Shown here: piece by piece, positions 27,711-38,223 of the stretch
Layout of the letters: every line of letters starts with the position of its first letter
Numbering within the stretch: position 1 is the stretch's first letter
Position numbers and translations under genes: made by a program
Notes under the pieces: model-generated
Seen by the model: only the letters and a program-made list of their open reading frames with translations
Databases searched by the model: none
What the model was told of the DNA's origin: nothing
From: an uncultured Alkaliphilus sp.
GTDB lineage: Bacteria > Bacillota > Clostridia > Peptostreptococcales > Natronincolaceae
Length of the DNA stretch: 64,000 bases
NCBI GenBank assembly: GCA_938074565.1
Contig: CALJEQ010000020.1
Coordinates: 1-64,000, forward strand
Direction of reading: 5' to 3'

Positions 27711-27856
27711 GTAGGGTTTTTTGATGGTTTAATAATGGAGCATCCTGAACAACCTTCACACTTTTTCATTGTCATTAAAATTGTATAACATCTAGGACAA
27801 CGTTGGTGCTGATTTGTATCCAATTTCAACTTACAGGTGGGACACGTTGTTTCCAT
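27686..27856 (-). CDS. Small zinc-ribbon protein of the feo operon (FeoC-like position)
   Basis: A 56-aa frame starts 12 nt after the feoB stop codon, with AAGGTG before the ATG. The product begins METTCPTCKLKL and contains CPRC, CEGCSGCS and a late Cys, nine Cys in all, arranged as a rubredoxin-like or zinc-ribbon pair CxxC...CxxC followed by a second Cys cluster. Small Cys-rich proteins commonly follow feoB in Firmicutes and are thought to assist or regulate FeoB; that role is inferred here from position. The coding end overlaps the operon terminator. Confidence 0.78.
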   Translation of the reverse strand: METTCPTCKLKLDTNQHQRCPRCYTILMTMKKCEGCSGCSIIKPSKNPTKTCSHQD

Positions 27857-27868
27857 TTTAACACCTTC

Positions 27869-29728
27869 TTAAATAATTATTTGTGCTAATATTCCCGCTG
27901 TTAAAAAAGCCATAATAAAACTACCAACCCATATAATAACAGATTCTTGCCAACTTCTTTCTTTAAAAACTACAATTATTGCCGCAATACAAGGTACAAA
28001 CAATGTAATAGCTACCAAAGCAACTACAACCTGTGCCCCCGTTATAATGCCTGCACTTGCTAAACTATCTAAACCAGCTGCACCAAAGTCTCGTCTAATA
28101 ATACCCATAACAAATGCTTGTGCAACCCTTGGATCTAATTTTAGGAATCCTTCTGTAATAGGAGCAAATACACTTATTACACTGTCTAATACACCTGTAA
28201 ACTGCATGATAGTAATTATTGCTGCTCCTAGAGCGAATAATGGTGCAGCTTCCTTCATAAAAGCTAATGATTTTGAATAGGTTTTTCTTAACACATTGCT
28301 TAATTGTGGTATTCTAAGTGGTGGTAAGTCAATTAACAAGTCAGTAGACTTTCCTGGCATCACTTTATTCAACAATGTACCTGTTAGTACAAACACTGTA
28401 AAAATTGTTACTACATAAATCATTAAATATTTAGCACCTAAAGGTGCTATTAAACCTACAATTACCCCTAGTTGAGCTGAACAAGGAATTGCTAAGCCTA
28501 ACAACATAGTTGCAATAAACCGCTCTCTTTTAGAACCTAATAATCGAGTAGTTATTGTAGCCATCGTAACACAACCAAACCCTAGTATCATTGGTATAAC
28601 AGCTCTTCCGTTTAGACCTAAATAAGTCAACATCTTGTCTACTAAAGTTGCAATTCTTGGAAGATAACCAGAATCCTCCATTAATGAAAGGAAGAAATAG
28701 AAACCAGCAACCAACGGTAGCAGTAGTCCTAATAAATAAACTGGAGTCATTGTGAACAGTCCGAATTCACCTATTACTAATTGTCCAATAAAATTCTCTT
28801 CCGTTACAAATTTACCTAGTAAATTTACAATAAAATCATAGTAGTATGTACCCATTATAACTTCTTCAGTTATTCCTACTACTGTTTGTGCTACAAAAAC
28901 ACCAACTGCTTGATACATTATATACAGAACAAATAATAATATTGGAATACCTGTAATTGGTTGAACCATCCATCTACCTAATTTTGTTTTAAAAGAGGCT
29001 TTTTGCATATCTTCAGTTACAACTTCTGTAACAATTTCGTCAATGTATTTTCTTCTTGATGAATATATTGTTTCCCTTAAGGTTTCATTAAACTTAGCAT
29101 CATGTCTTTTCTGGATATTTTCATCCTCTTCTAAAACCAATAGAGCTTCTGATTCTTCATCTACAGAATTAATTACCTTGTGTATATTTTCCTCAACAAT
29201 ACTTAGTCTATTTCCCTTTTTAGCATTATTTAATGCTTTTTTAACTTCATCTATTCCTTTTCCTTTTACTGCTACAGTAGGAATAACCGTTACGCCAAGT
29301 TTTTGGGATAACATATCGATATTAATTTTTCTTCCATTTCGTTCAACATCATCCATCATGTTAAGGGCAACAATAACAGGCTTGCCCATATCAATGATTT
29401 GTTGAGTTAGAAACAAGTCTCTTTCTAAATGCAGCGCATCTACTACATTTAAAATTATATCTCCATACAATATTACATCCCTTGCAACTCTCTCTTCATC
29501 ATTGAAGGATGAAACACCATATACTCCAGGTGTGTCTAATATTAAATCCTCTTTATATTTCCCATGGCTTATATCAACAGTTGTTCCTGGAAAGTTTGAA
29601 ACATCTACATATACTCCTGTAAGGGCGTTAAAGAAAACTGATTTACCAACATTTGGATTTCCCACTAGTACTATTTTTTTGCTACCTTCTGCTACTTCTA
29701 TGGTAGACGCTGGATTATGACAACTCAA
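27869..29728 (-). CDS. feoB: Ferrous iron transporter FeoB
   Basis: This 619-aa protein has a cytoplasmic G-protein domain (GNPNVGKSVFFNALTG as G1, VSNFPGTTVD as G2, DTPGVYG as G3, ALNMMDD as G4). A coiled linker follows, then a polytopic membrane domain starting near 255 with two Gate-type repeats (including GFGCVTMATITTR and the later segment from about 490). It imports Fe(II) under GTP control. It is somewhat shorter than the usual 650-700 aa because the linker is short. It lies 21 nt after feoA and 12 nt before the zinc-ribbon gene. A Fur box precedes the operon. Confidence 0.97.
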   Translation of the reverse strand: MSCHNPASTIEVAEGSKKIVLVGNPNVGKSVFFNALTGVYVDVSNFPGTTVDISHGKYKEDLILDTPGVYGVSSFNDEERVARDVILYGDIILNVVDALHLERDLFLTQQIIDMGKPVIVALNMMDDVERNGRKINIDMLSQKLGVTVIPTVAVKGKGIDEVKKALNNAKKGNRLSIVEENIHKVINSVDEESEALLVLEEDENIQKRHDAKFNETLRETIYSSRRKYIDEIVTEVVTEDMQKASFKTKLGRWMVQPITGIPILLFVLYIMYQAVGVFVAQTVVGITEEVIMGTYYYDFIVNLLGKFVTEENFIGQLVIGEFGLFTMTPVYLLGLLLPLVAGFYFFLSLMEDSGYLPRIATLVDKMLTYLGLNGRAVIPMILGFGCVTMATITTRLLGSKRERFIATMLLGLAIPCSAQLGVIVGLIAPLGAKYLMIYVVTIFTVFVLTGTLLNKVMPGKSTDLLIDLPPLRIPQLSNVLRKTYSKSLAFMKEAAPLFALGAAIITIMQFTGVLDSVISVFAPITEGFLKLDPRVAQAFVMGIIRRDFGAAGLDSLASAGIITGAQVVVALVAITLFVPCIAAIIVVFKERSWQESVIIWVGSFIMAFLTAGILAQIII

Positions 29729-29749
29729 TGTATATACCTCCTATCCTAT

Positions 29750-29968
29750 TTAAACTGCTTTAACTTCAATACTTTCAGCTAATCTTCTTCCTATAGCAAT
29801 TTCTTGCATTCTATTTTGTAAAATTATTGGACCTGCTGGGAGCTTTTCAGAACAAGTAAGTTTTGCGCCTTCTCCTATTCCCAATCTTATTGCTTGTGCT
29901 CTTATATTTACATCTGGTATTTTAACAATCTCAATTTGTTGTCCCCTTGTAACTTTATCAAGTTTCAT
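29750..29968 (-). CDS. feoA: FeoA, SH3-like partner of FeoB
   Basis: This 72-aa SH3-fold protein (GQQIEIVKIPDVNIRAQAIRLGIGEGAKLTC followed by GPIILQNRMQEIAIGRRLAESI) is the standard cytosolic FeoA partner that supports FeoB transport. AAGGAGG precedes its ATG. First gene of feoA-feoB-zinc ribbon, downstream of a promoter with a Fur box. Confidence 0.95.
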   Translation of the reverse strand: MKLDKVTRGQQIEIVKIPDVNIRAQAIRLGIGEGAKLTCSEKLPAGPIILQNRMQEIAIGRRLAESIEVKAV

Positions 29969-30049
29969 ATTAAATCCTCCTTATATTAAATAATGAATTA
30001 AATATTAGTGTTATTCTATACAACCAGTATTTGTTGTTACTGTGTACTT

Positions 30050-30108
30050 GATAATGATTTTCAATATAACTTATAAATAATTCTATCATACTAATTTTTA
30101 TCAGTCAA
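30050..30108 (-). promoter_or_regulatory. feo promoter with Fur box
   Basis: On the minus strand TTGACT (30103-30108), a 17-bp spacer and TAGAAT (30080-30085) form a sigma-A promoter. GATAATGATTTTCAATATA (30050-30068, plus strand) matches 16 of 19 Fur consensus positions and covers about +5 to +23 of the transcript. This fits iron repression of feoAB. Confidence 0.82.
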
Positions 30109-30219
30109 CATCTTCCACCTCAAAATAATTAAAAGTTTAATAGTTAGTATGTAATTTAGTCTATATACTATAAAACCAATACTTTTAATCTTCTTATCTA
30201 CTATTTTAGTAATATCAAT

Positions 30220-30248
30220 TTAACTTTACATGAAAAATATGTTAAAAT
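30220..30248 (+). promoter_or_regulatory. Probable promoter of the rubrerythrin gene
   Basis: TTAACT (30220-30225), a 17-bp spacer and TAAAAT (30243-30248), 32 bp before the start codon. No PerR-type box is evident. Confidence 0.5.
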
Positions 30249-30280
30249 ATTTATTATATATTAATTGAAGGAGGGCTTCT

Positions 30281-30685
30281 ATGAGTCTTAAAGGAACCCA
30301 AACTGAAAAAAATCTATGGATGGCTTTTGCAGGTGAAAGCCAAGCAAGAAACAAGTATATTTCCTACGGAAAAAAAGCTGTAGAAGAGGGACACAATGAT
30401 ATTGCTGACGTTTTCAAATCTACTGCTGAACAGGAAGAAGACCATGCCCTCGGTCTTTTAAAATATTTAAATGAAGTACACGATACTTTAACTAACCTTC
30501 GGCGGGCTTCTGAAGGTGAACATTATGAAACCACTACGTTATATAAGGAATATGAAAAGGTTGCTAGTGAAGAAGGTTTTGAAGAAATTGCAGACTATTT
30601 TAAGAAATTAAGGGTTACTGAAGCAGAACACGAAAAACAATATCTTTTACTAATGCAGAAATTAAGAAATCTTAAAGAAAAGTAA
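30281..30685 (+). CDS. Rubrerythrin-family protein lacking the rubredoxin domain
   Basis: This 134-aa ferritin-like diiron protein has the four-helix motifs GESQARNKY, EQEEDHALG, EEGFEEIADYF and EAEHEKQY, supplying the Glu and His ligands. Classical rubrerythrins (about 190 aa) add a C-terminal rubredoxin with CxxC pairs; this one ends at KLRNLKEK and has no Cys. Such short forms act as peroxide or oxygen scavengers with a separate electron donor, or in iron handling. GGAGGG precedes the ATG. It lies divergent from feoA and has its own terminator. Confidence 0.95.
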   Translation: MSLKGTQTEKNLWMAFAGESQARNKYISYGKKAVEEGHNDIADVFKSTAEQEEDHALGLLKYLNEVHDTLTNLRRASEGEHYETTTLYKEYEKVASEEGFEEIADYFKKLRVTEAEHEKQYLLLMQKLRNLKEK

Positions 30686-30735
30686 AAAGCGTATGTTGGA
30701 AGTATTTTATCAAACTTCTAACATACGCTTTTTTT
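30684..30735 (+). terminator. Terminator after the rubrerythrin gene
   Basis: AAAAGCGTATGTTGGAAGT pairs with ACTTCTAACATACGCTTTTTTT in an 18-bp stem with a T7 tail on the plus strand. Confidence 0.92.
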
Positions 30736-30746
30736 ATCCCTTAGTC

Positions 30747-30773
30747 ACCTTTTATTCTCTGCTTCATAGTATA
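30747..30773 (+). promoter_or_regulatory. Sigma-K-like promoter of LLFFFLLLV protein A
   Basis: AC (30747-30748), a 16-bp spacer and CATAGTATA (30765-30773) match the mother-cell sigma-K pattern AC-N16/17-CATAnnnTA, 42 bp before the start codon. The pattern has low information content, so this rests partly on its recurrence at two sister genes. Confidence 0.45.
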
Positions 30774-30815
30774 TAGTACAAAAGAAAACAAATTTCTTTT
30801 AAGGAGGTGGATACT

Positions 30816-30989
30816 ATGTCAACTTGTGTAAGCCCTATTTTCGGAGGTAAGAACAGCTTATTATTTTTCTTCTTATTACTAGTTATAATCTTCTGTAACT
30901 GTGGTCTTTTCACAGCTTATGGTGACAGCTTATTATTCTTCTTCTTGCTACTAATAGTTTTATTTGGTGGCAGAACTTTCTGGACTTAG
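30816..30989 (+). CDS. Tiny two-helix hydrophobic protein, LLFFFLLLV family member A
   Basis: This 57-aa protein contains two near-identical hydrophobic blocks, NSLLFFFLLLVIIF and DSLLFFFLLLIVLF, joined by a CNCGLF turn and flanked by FGG and GGR. It is one of four paralogues in this window (others at 46535, 46896 and 58287). The start at 30816 fits AAGGAGGTG 8 nt upstream, better than a GTG inside that site. It has its own terminator. It would be a membrane-embedded hairpin. I know of similar unnamed proteins in clostridial genomes but no function; a late sporulation role is inferred from the promoter. Confidence 0.85.
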   Translation: MSTCVSPIFGGKNSLLFFFLLLVIIFCNCGLFTAYGDSLLFFFLLLIVLFGGRTFWT

Positions 30990-31007
30990 CCTGTAGTAAG
31001 TTATTTT

Positions 31008-31042
31008 AAAAAAACAGTACTTCAATGAAGTGCTGTTTTTTT
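31008..31042. terminator. Bidirectional terminator between protein A and ligA
   Basis: A stem of AAAAAAACAGTACTTC and GAAGTGCTGTTTTTTT with a 4-nt loop lies between convergent genes and has T runs on both strands. Confidence 0.88.
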
Positions 31043-31057
31043 ATTAGCTCATTTCTA

Positions 31058-33064
<2,007 letters not shown>

Positions 33065-35257
33065 TTATGATTGGATGATTTCCAATTTAATAAAGCCTAC
33101 TGCAATTTTTTTAATTCCCCCACCTGGAAAAGCTATACTTAACATATCTCCATCCACTGCAACAATAGTGCCTGATCCAAATTTAGGGTGTTTAACCTTT
33201 GTACCCGCCTTTAAGTCTGCCTTATTGCTACTATTACCAACAGTTGGTTTTGTGGCATATTCATGTAACATATCTCCTCTAAATAGAGGCGATGTTTGAG
33301 CTTTTCGTACTTCTTTTTTACGTTCATATGGTTTTTGTATTTCTTTTGATATTAACTCTTGAGGTATTTCGTTAATAAACCTTGAAATACCATTATAACC
33401 TGTTCTTCCATATAAGGTTCTCATAACTGCATGGGACATATACAGTTTTTCCATTGCTCTAGTAATACCTACATAGCATAGTCTTCTTTCTTCCTCTTCA
33501 TTATCTTCATCCAGTGACATCTTTGAAGGAAAAATACCTTCTTCCATACCAGGTATAAAAACAACTGGAAACTCCAAACCTTTAGCACTGTGGAGGGTCA
33601 TCATCACCACTGCATCATCATCTTCTTCCATTTTATCTAATGGGCTCTCTAATGAAGTTCTGGCTAAAAATTCTTCCAATGTTTTTACTTCTGCATTTTC
33701 ATCAAAGTCCTTAGTTAAAGACTGAAACTCTTTAAGGTTTTCTATACGACCTTTAGCCTCAACTGTATTTTCTTCAATTAAAGCTTGAATATACCCTGTC
33801 CTTTCATAGACTTCGCCAACAATTTCTGTCACAGTCAATTCGTGCTTTCTTTGTATTAAATCTACTATTAATTCAGTGAAGTTTCCTGCTTGTACCTTCA
33901 CTCTAGTAGAAAGATCACCTATTTTATCTACATCTAATAAGGCACTAAACATACTTTCGCCCTTTTCAGCTGCATAATCTGCCACCCGTTCAATAGTCTT
34001 TAAGCCGATCCCCCGTTTTGGTACATTGATAATCCTTTGTAGCCCTACATTATCTACAGGGTTTTCAACAATCTTTAAGTACGCTAAAATATCCTTTATT
34101 TCCTTACGGTCATAGAATCTTGTACCACCATAAAGTTTATATGGAATTGCCTCTTTTAGCAATATTTCCTCTAAAACACGGGATTGAGCATTAGTTCTAT
34201 ATAATATAGCAAAGTCTGCATATTTTTTATTGTCTTCATTTCTTAATTTTTTAATGTTAATTGCTATATACTGGGCTTCATCATACTCATTTACTGCTTT
34301 ATGATATTGAATGATTTCCCCTTGTGGGTTTTCAGTATTCAATTTTTTACTTTTACGTTGTACATTGTTTGCCACTACACTATTGGCTGCATTAAGAATA
34401 TTTTCTGTTGAACGGTAATTTTGCTCCAACTTAATAACTTTAGCTGATGGAAAATCTTTTTCAAACCCAAGAATATTTTTAATATCAGCTCCCCGCCAAC
34501 CATAAATAGACTGGTCATCATCTCCTACCACACATAGGTTTTTGTGACTACGGGAGAGTAAACTCACTAATTCATATTGTGAAATATTGGTATCTTGAAA
34601 CTCATCCACCATTATGTATTGGAATTTTTCTTGATAATATCGTAAAACCGTTGGGTTTGTTTGGAACAGTTCTACTGTTTTCATTATTAAGTCATCAAAA
34701 TCTAGTGCATTATTACTTCTTAATCTATTTTGATACATTTCATAAATCTTACCTATTTTACTCAATCTAAAGTCATATGCATAGTTTTGCTGAAATTCTT
34801 TGAATCCCATTAATTGATCTTTAGCTCTACCAATTTCGCCTAGTACTGCCTTTGGGTTAAATAGTTTTTCGTCTAAGCCCTCTTTTTTTAGACATTCTTT
34901 AATAACCACCTCTTGGTCTGTGGTATCATAAATTACGAAATTCTTTTGATAACCTATTTTTTCAATGTCTTTTCTTAAAATACGTACACAAGAGGAGTGA
35001 AATGTACTTACCCATAGATCTCTACAGTAATCTCCCAAAAGACTTTGTATTCTTTCCTTCATTTCTTTAGCCGCCTTATTAGTAAAGGTAATGGCTAAAA
35101 CTTGGTAAGGTGATACATCCTTCTCTTCCACTAAGTAGGCTATTCGATGGGTTAGTACTCTAGTTTTTCCTGATCCTGCCCCTGCTAATATTAGCAATGG
35201 TCCTTCTGTATAACAAACAGCTTCCCGCTGTTGTTGGTTTAAGTGTCGTAAATCCAT
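33065..35257 (-). CDS. pcrA: ATP-dependent DNA helicase PcrA
   Basis: This 730-aa superfamily 1A 3'-5' helicase is essential for plasmid rolling-circle replication and repair in Firmicutes. Motifs in order are QREAV (Q motif), GAGSGKT (Walker A), TFTNKAAKEM (Ia), DEFQDTN (II), GDDDQSIYGWRGA (III), LEQNYRST (IV), TLHSAKGLEF (V) and VGITRAMEKL (VI). The C-terminal region ends in a Tudor-like segment (VKHPKFGSGTIVAVDGD). The start at 35257 fits GGGAG 7 nt upstream; a seven-codon longer form is possible. Operon with ligA. Confidence 0.97.
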   Translation of the reverse strand: MDLRHLNQQQREAVCYTEGPLLILAGAGSGKTRVLTHRIAYLVEEKDVSPYQVLAITFTNKAAKEMKERIQSLLGDYCRDLWVSTFHSSCVRILRKDIEKIGYQKNFVIYDTTDQEVVIKECLKKEGLDEKLFNPKAVLGEIGRAKDQLMGFKEFQQNYAYDFRLSKIGKIYEMYQNRLRSNNALDFDDLIMKTVELFQTNPTVLRYYQEKFQYIMVDEFQDTNISQYELVSLLSRSHKNLCVVGDDDQSIYGWRGADIKNILGFEKDFPSAKVIKLEQNYRSTENILNAANSVVANNVQRKSKKLNTENPQGEIIQYHKAVNEYDEAQYIAINIKKLRNEDNKKYADFAILYRTNAQSRVLEEILLKEAIPYKLYGGTRFYDRKEIKDILAYLKIVENPVDNVGLQRIINVPKRGIGLKTIERVADYAAEKGESMFSALLDVDKIGDLSTRVKVQAGNFTELIVDLIQRKHELTVTEIVGEVYERTGYIQALIEENTVEAKGRIENLKEFQSLTKDFDENAEVKTLEEFLARTSLESPLDKMEEDDDAVVMMTLHSAKGLEFPVVFIPGMEEGIFPSKMSLDEDNEEEERRLCYVGITRAMEKLYMSHAVMRTLYGRTGYNGISRFINEIPQELISKEIQKPYERKKEVRKAQTSPLFRGDMLHEYATKPTVGNSSNKADLKAGTKVKHPKFGSGTIVAVDGDMLSIAFPGGGIKKIAVGFIKLEIIQS

Positions 35258-35491
35258 TGTATAACTCCCTTCAACCATTTTTTTTACATATGTCTATCTT
35301 ACCCTATTTAAAATGGTTATACAATACAGTAAAAGACTCAAACATTTTCTATTACTATTAAGCTATTTGACAATATTATAATCTACTAAAAAAATAGCTC
35401 TAGGTATATACCCCATAGCTATTTCTACTTTAAACATTATTTTATTATTTTAAAAAGTTACAAAAAAGATATATATTAAAGAATTTAAATA

Positions 35492-35785
35492 TTATTTTCG
35501 TTTACTTGTTGTAGAATTTAGTAAATTACTTAAATTATTTCTTCTCTTTGCCTTAGTTCTTCTCTTTGTATTAAGTAAAGAGGTTTTTTTCCCCCGACCC
35601 AACTGTTGAAAATATTCATTTACACCTTCTGTCATAACGTCAATAGTACCCTTAGTTCTTCTTTTACTTTTTTTCCCTTTACCCCGCAGCTGTCTAGATA
35701 TTTTATCACCAATTGTTTCCTCTTTGCTTAAACCTAAGTTTATCAAAATTCTTTTAAGTCTTTCACCTGTGGTTAATCGTTTCAT
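35492..35785 (-). CDS. Small very basic protein, unknown
   Basis: This 97-aa protein is strongly basic throughout, with clusters KGKKSKRRTKG, LGRGKKTSLLNTKRRTKAKRR and a final TSKRK, and an amphipathic N-terminus (MKRLTTGERLKRILINLGLSKEE). The start at 35785 follows AAAGGAG. Such composition suggests nucleic acid or polyanion binding, for example in the spore, but I recognise no family. It is monocistronic. Confidence 0.65.
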   Translation of the reverse strand: MKRLTTGERLKRILINLGLSKEETIGDKISRQLRGKGKKSKRRTKGTIDVMTEGVNEYFQQLGRGKKTSLLNTKRRTKAKRRNNLSNLLNSTTSKRK

Positions 35786-35847
35786 CTTTAGTGGCACTCC
35801 TTTCATAGTTATACATAATGGTCATATATATGTTTATTATTTCTCTT

Positions 35848-35865
35848 AAATTAACTAGTTAATTT
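35848..35865. repeat. 18-bp perfect palindrome
   Basis: AAATTAACTAGTTAATTT lies 63 bp upstream of the basic protein gene. It could be an operator; AT-rich palindromes also arise by chance. Confidence 0.4.
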
Positions 35866-36042
35866 TAGAAGTACTTTATTGATTAATACCTACTCTTAAA
35901 TTATACATAAGATTTTTTAATATTACAAATTGTTTTTGTTTATTAAAAATATTTTTATTATTCACAATTTTTGCTTGCTTTTTGGTTATATTTATTATAA
36001 AATTTTAACACAAACAAAAAACTAAAGAAGGAGTGACTTGCC

Positions 36043-37890
36043 ATGAGAATGCAAACGTTTGCGAAGAGATCTACCATTGTTTTTCTTTTAATCTGTTTAC
36101 TATTTACCTCTTACTTTCAACTACCTAATGTTGATGTAAGCATCTCTGAGGCATCATCTATTGCTACTAACGGCACTATGATGCAATACTTTGAGTGGGA
36201 TCTACCTAATACTGGTACTTTATGGAATCAGGTTGCATCAGAAGCACCGAAACTTAAAAATGTAGGTATTACAGCTTTATGGCTACCACCTGCCTATAAG
36301 GGTGAAGCTGGGATTAACGATGTTGGTTATGGTGTATATGATTTATATGACTTAGGTGAATTTAACCAAAAAGGATCTATTAGAACTAAGTATGGTACAA
36401 GAACTCAATATTTAAATGCTATTAATACAGCTAAAGCTAATGGCTTACAAATTTATGCAGACGTTGTTTTCAATCATCTTGGTGGTGCAGATGCAACTGA
36501 ATGGGTTGAAGCCACTAGAGTAGCAAGTAACAATAGAAATCATTCTTTAGGTGATAAATGGATTCAAGCTTGGACAAGCTTTAACTATCCTGTTCGTAAT
36601 GGTAAATATTCCAACTTCGTTTGGAAGTGGTATCATTTTGACGGTGTTGATTGGGATCAATCCACTGGTGAAAAAGCTGTCTTTAGATTTAAAAATCAGT
36701 CTTGGGACTGGGAAGTTGATACCGAGAATGGAAACTATGACTATCTAATGTATGCAGACTTAAACATGGATCACCCAGAAGTTATTAATGAGCTTAAAAA
36801 CTGGGGTAGATGGTACTTAAATACAACAAAAGTTGATGGTTTCCGTATAGATGCCATTAAACATATTAGATACAACTTCTTCACTGATTGGCTAGGTACT
36901 TTAAGATCTGAAACTGGTAAAGAATTATTTGCAGTTGGTGAATTTTGGTCTCCAGACATTAATAAACTACATAATTACATATCAAAATCTCAAGGTACTA
37001 TGTCATTATTCGATGCACCTATACACTATAGATTTAAAACTGCATCAGACTCTTCTGGTAATTATGACATGAGAACTATTTGGAATAATACATTAATGAA
37101 GGATAGCCCTACTAAAGCAGTTACTTTAGTAGATAACCACGATACCCAACCAGGTCAATCACTGGAGTCATGGGTACAACCATGGTTTAAACCTCTTGCC
37201 TATACGTTTATATTAACTCGACAAGAAGGTTACCCTTGTGTATTCTACGGAGACTATTATGGTATTCCTAAGTTTAACATCCCTGCTATGAAGGATAAAT
37301 TAGATCCTATATTACTGGCTAGAAAAGACTATGCCTATGGAAAACAAAATGATTACTTAGATCATCATGACATTATTGGATGGACAAGAGAAGGTATTAC
37401 TGAACGCCCTGGTTCTGGTCTTGCTTCTTTAATTTCTGATGGACCTGGTGGTAGTAAGCGTATGTTTGTTGGTACACGACATGCTGGTAAAGTATGGCAT
37501 GATATTACTGGAAACAGAAAAGACACTGTAACTATTGGAAACGATGGGTGGGCTACCTTCCATGTAAATGGTGGTTCTAACTCTATTTGGGTAGAACAAC
37601 AGAATGGTAACACGGTAACTATTTATTACAAGAGAGGTTATTCAACCCCTTATATCCATTACAGACCTGTTGGTGGTACATGGACTACAACACCTGGAAG
37701 AGCAATGCAAAACTCTGAAGTTGCAGGTTATAGTAAAATAACAATTAACATTGGACCTGCAACCCAACTGGAAGCTTGCTTCAATAATGGAAGTGGTACG
37801 TGGGATAGTAATGGTGGTAGAAACTATTTCTTTAATGTAGGTACAAGCACCTACAATGCTGGTACGATAACCTCTGGCGTCCCTAAATGA
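36043..37890 (+). CDS. Secreted alpha-amylase (GH13_5) with starch-binding domain
   Basis: This 615-aa endo-amylase is exported by a signal peptide (about 1-38). The GH13 catalytic domain begins NGTMMQYFEWDLPN. The catalytic triad is Asp270 (GFRIDAIKH), Glu300 (AVGEFW) and Asp367 (VDNHDTQ), with spacing as in liquefying Bacillus amylases. A beta domain C (about 440-525) is followed by a CBM25/26-like module (about 525-610) starting NTVTIYYKRGYSTPYIHYRP and including the WTTTPG segment. It would hydrolyse external starch to dextrins. GAAGGAGTG precedes the ATG. Monocistronic with a strong terminator. Confidence 0.96.
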   Translation: MRMQTFAKRSTIVFLLICLLFTSYFQLPNVDVSISEASSIATNGTMMQYFEWDLPNTGTLWNQVASEAPKLKNVGITALWLPPAYKGEAGINDVGYGVYDLYDLGEFNQKGSIRTKYGTRTQYLNAINTAKANGLQIYADVVFNHLGGADATEWVEATRVASNNRNHSLGDKWIQAWTSFNYPVRNGKYSNFVWKWYHFDGVDWDQSTGEKAVFRFKNQSWDWEVDTENGNYDYLMYADLNMDHPEVINELKNWGRWYLNTTKVDGFRIDAIKHIRYNFFTDWLGTLRSETGKELFAVGEFWSPDINKLHNYISKSQGTMSLFDAPIHYRFKTASDSSGNYDMRTIWNNTLMKDSPTKAVTLVDNHDTQPGQSLESWVQPWFKPLAYTFILTRQEGYPCVFYGDYYGIPKFNIPAMKDKLDPILLARKDYAYGKQNDYLDHHDIIGWTREGITERPGSGLASLISDGPGGSKRMFVGTRHAGKVWHDITGNRKDTVTIGNDGWATFHVNGGSNSIWVEQQNGNTVTIYYKRGYSTPYIHYRPVGGTWTTTPGRAMQNSEVAGYSKITINIGPATQLEACFNNGSGTWDSNGGRNYFFNVGTSTYNAGTITSGVPK

Positions 37891-37911
37891 TGACTAAAGC
37901 ATTGTAATTTT

Positions 37912-37948
37912 AAAAACTCCCTTTATTTAATAGAGGGAGTTTTTTTTG
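37912..37948 (+). terminator. Terminator after the alpha-amylase gene
   Basis: AAAAACTCCCT pairs with AGAGGGAGTTTTTTTT around an AT loop, with a T8 tail on the plus strand. Confidence 0.92.
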
Positions 37949-38167
37949 GTTATTGTTTAAGGGGAAAATATTGTAGGTTCTGTTGAGAATTAACATTTAA
38001 TTTTACACCATATATTAATAATATTAATTTGTTTATTATTAAGTAATGTATTTCGTCGAAAAAACCAGAAAAAATATATCGACATTTAAACTATTAATTT
38101 TATAAAGAATCCTCCTTTGTTAACTTTAATTTAAAATATTTTTAACCATTCTATATTTTCTGCAAAA
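37949..38167. other. AT-rich intergenic region between convergent genes
   Basis: Convergent genes flank this gap. On the minus strand an AAAGGAGG sequence is present but no start codon lies at a workable distance. Degenerate Spo0A-box-like motifs (CGTCGAA, ATCGACA) occur near 38055 and 38088. I see no gene. Confidence 0.4.
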
Positions 38168-38199
38168 AAAGACACATAGAAAACCTCCTATATGTCTTT
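38168..38199 (-). terminator. Terminator after chemoreceptor 5
   Basis: AAAGACACATAG and CTATATGTCTTT pair with one G-T pair, and a T7 run follows on the minus strand. Confidence 0.8.
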
Positions 38200-38223
38200 A
38201 CTTGACTTTATATTTATTTAATA

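Noticed and set aside
37949-38167. AAAGGAGG on the minus strand followed by a 31-codon ORF
   Set aside because: The only ATG is about 28 nt from the ribosome binding site and the ORF is short and AT-driven; no support for a gene.
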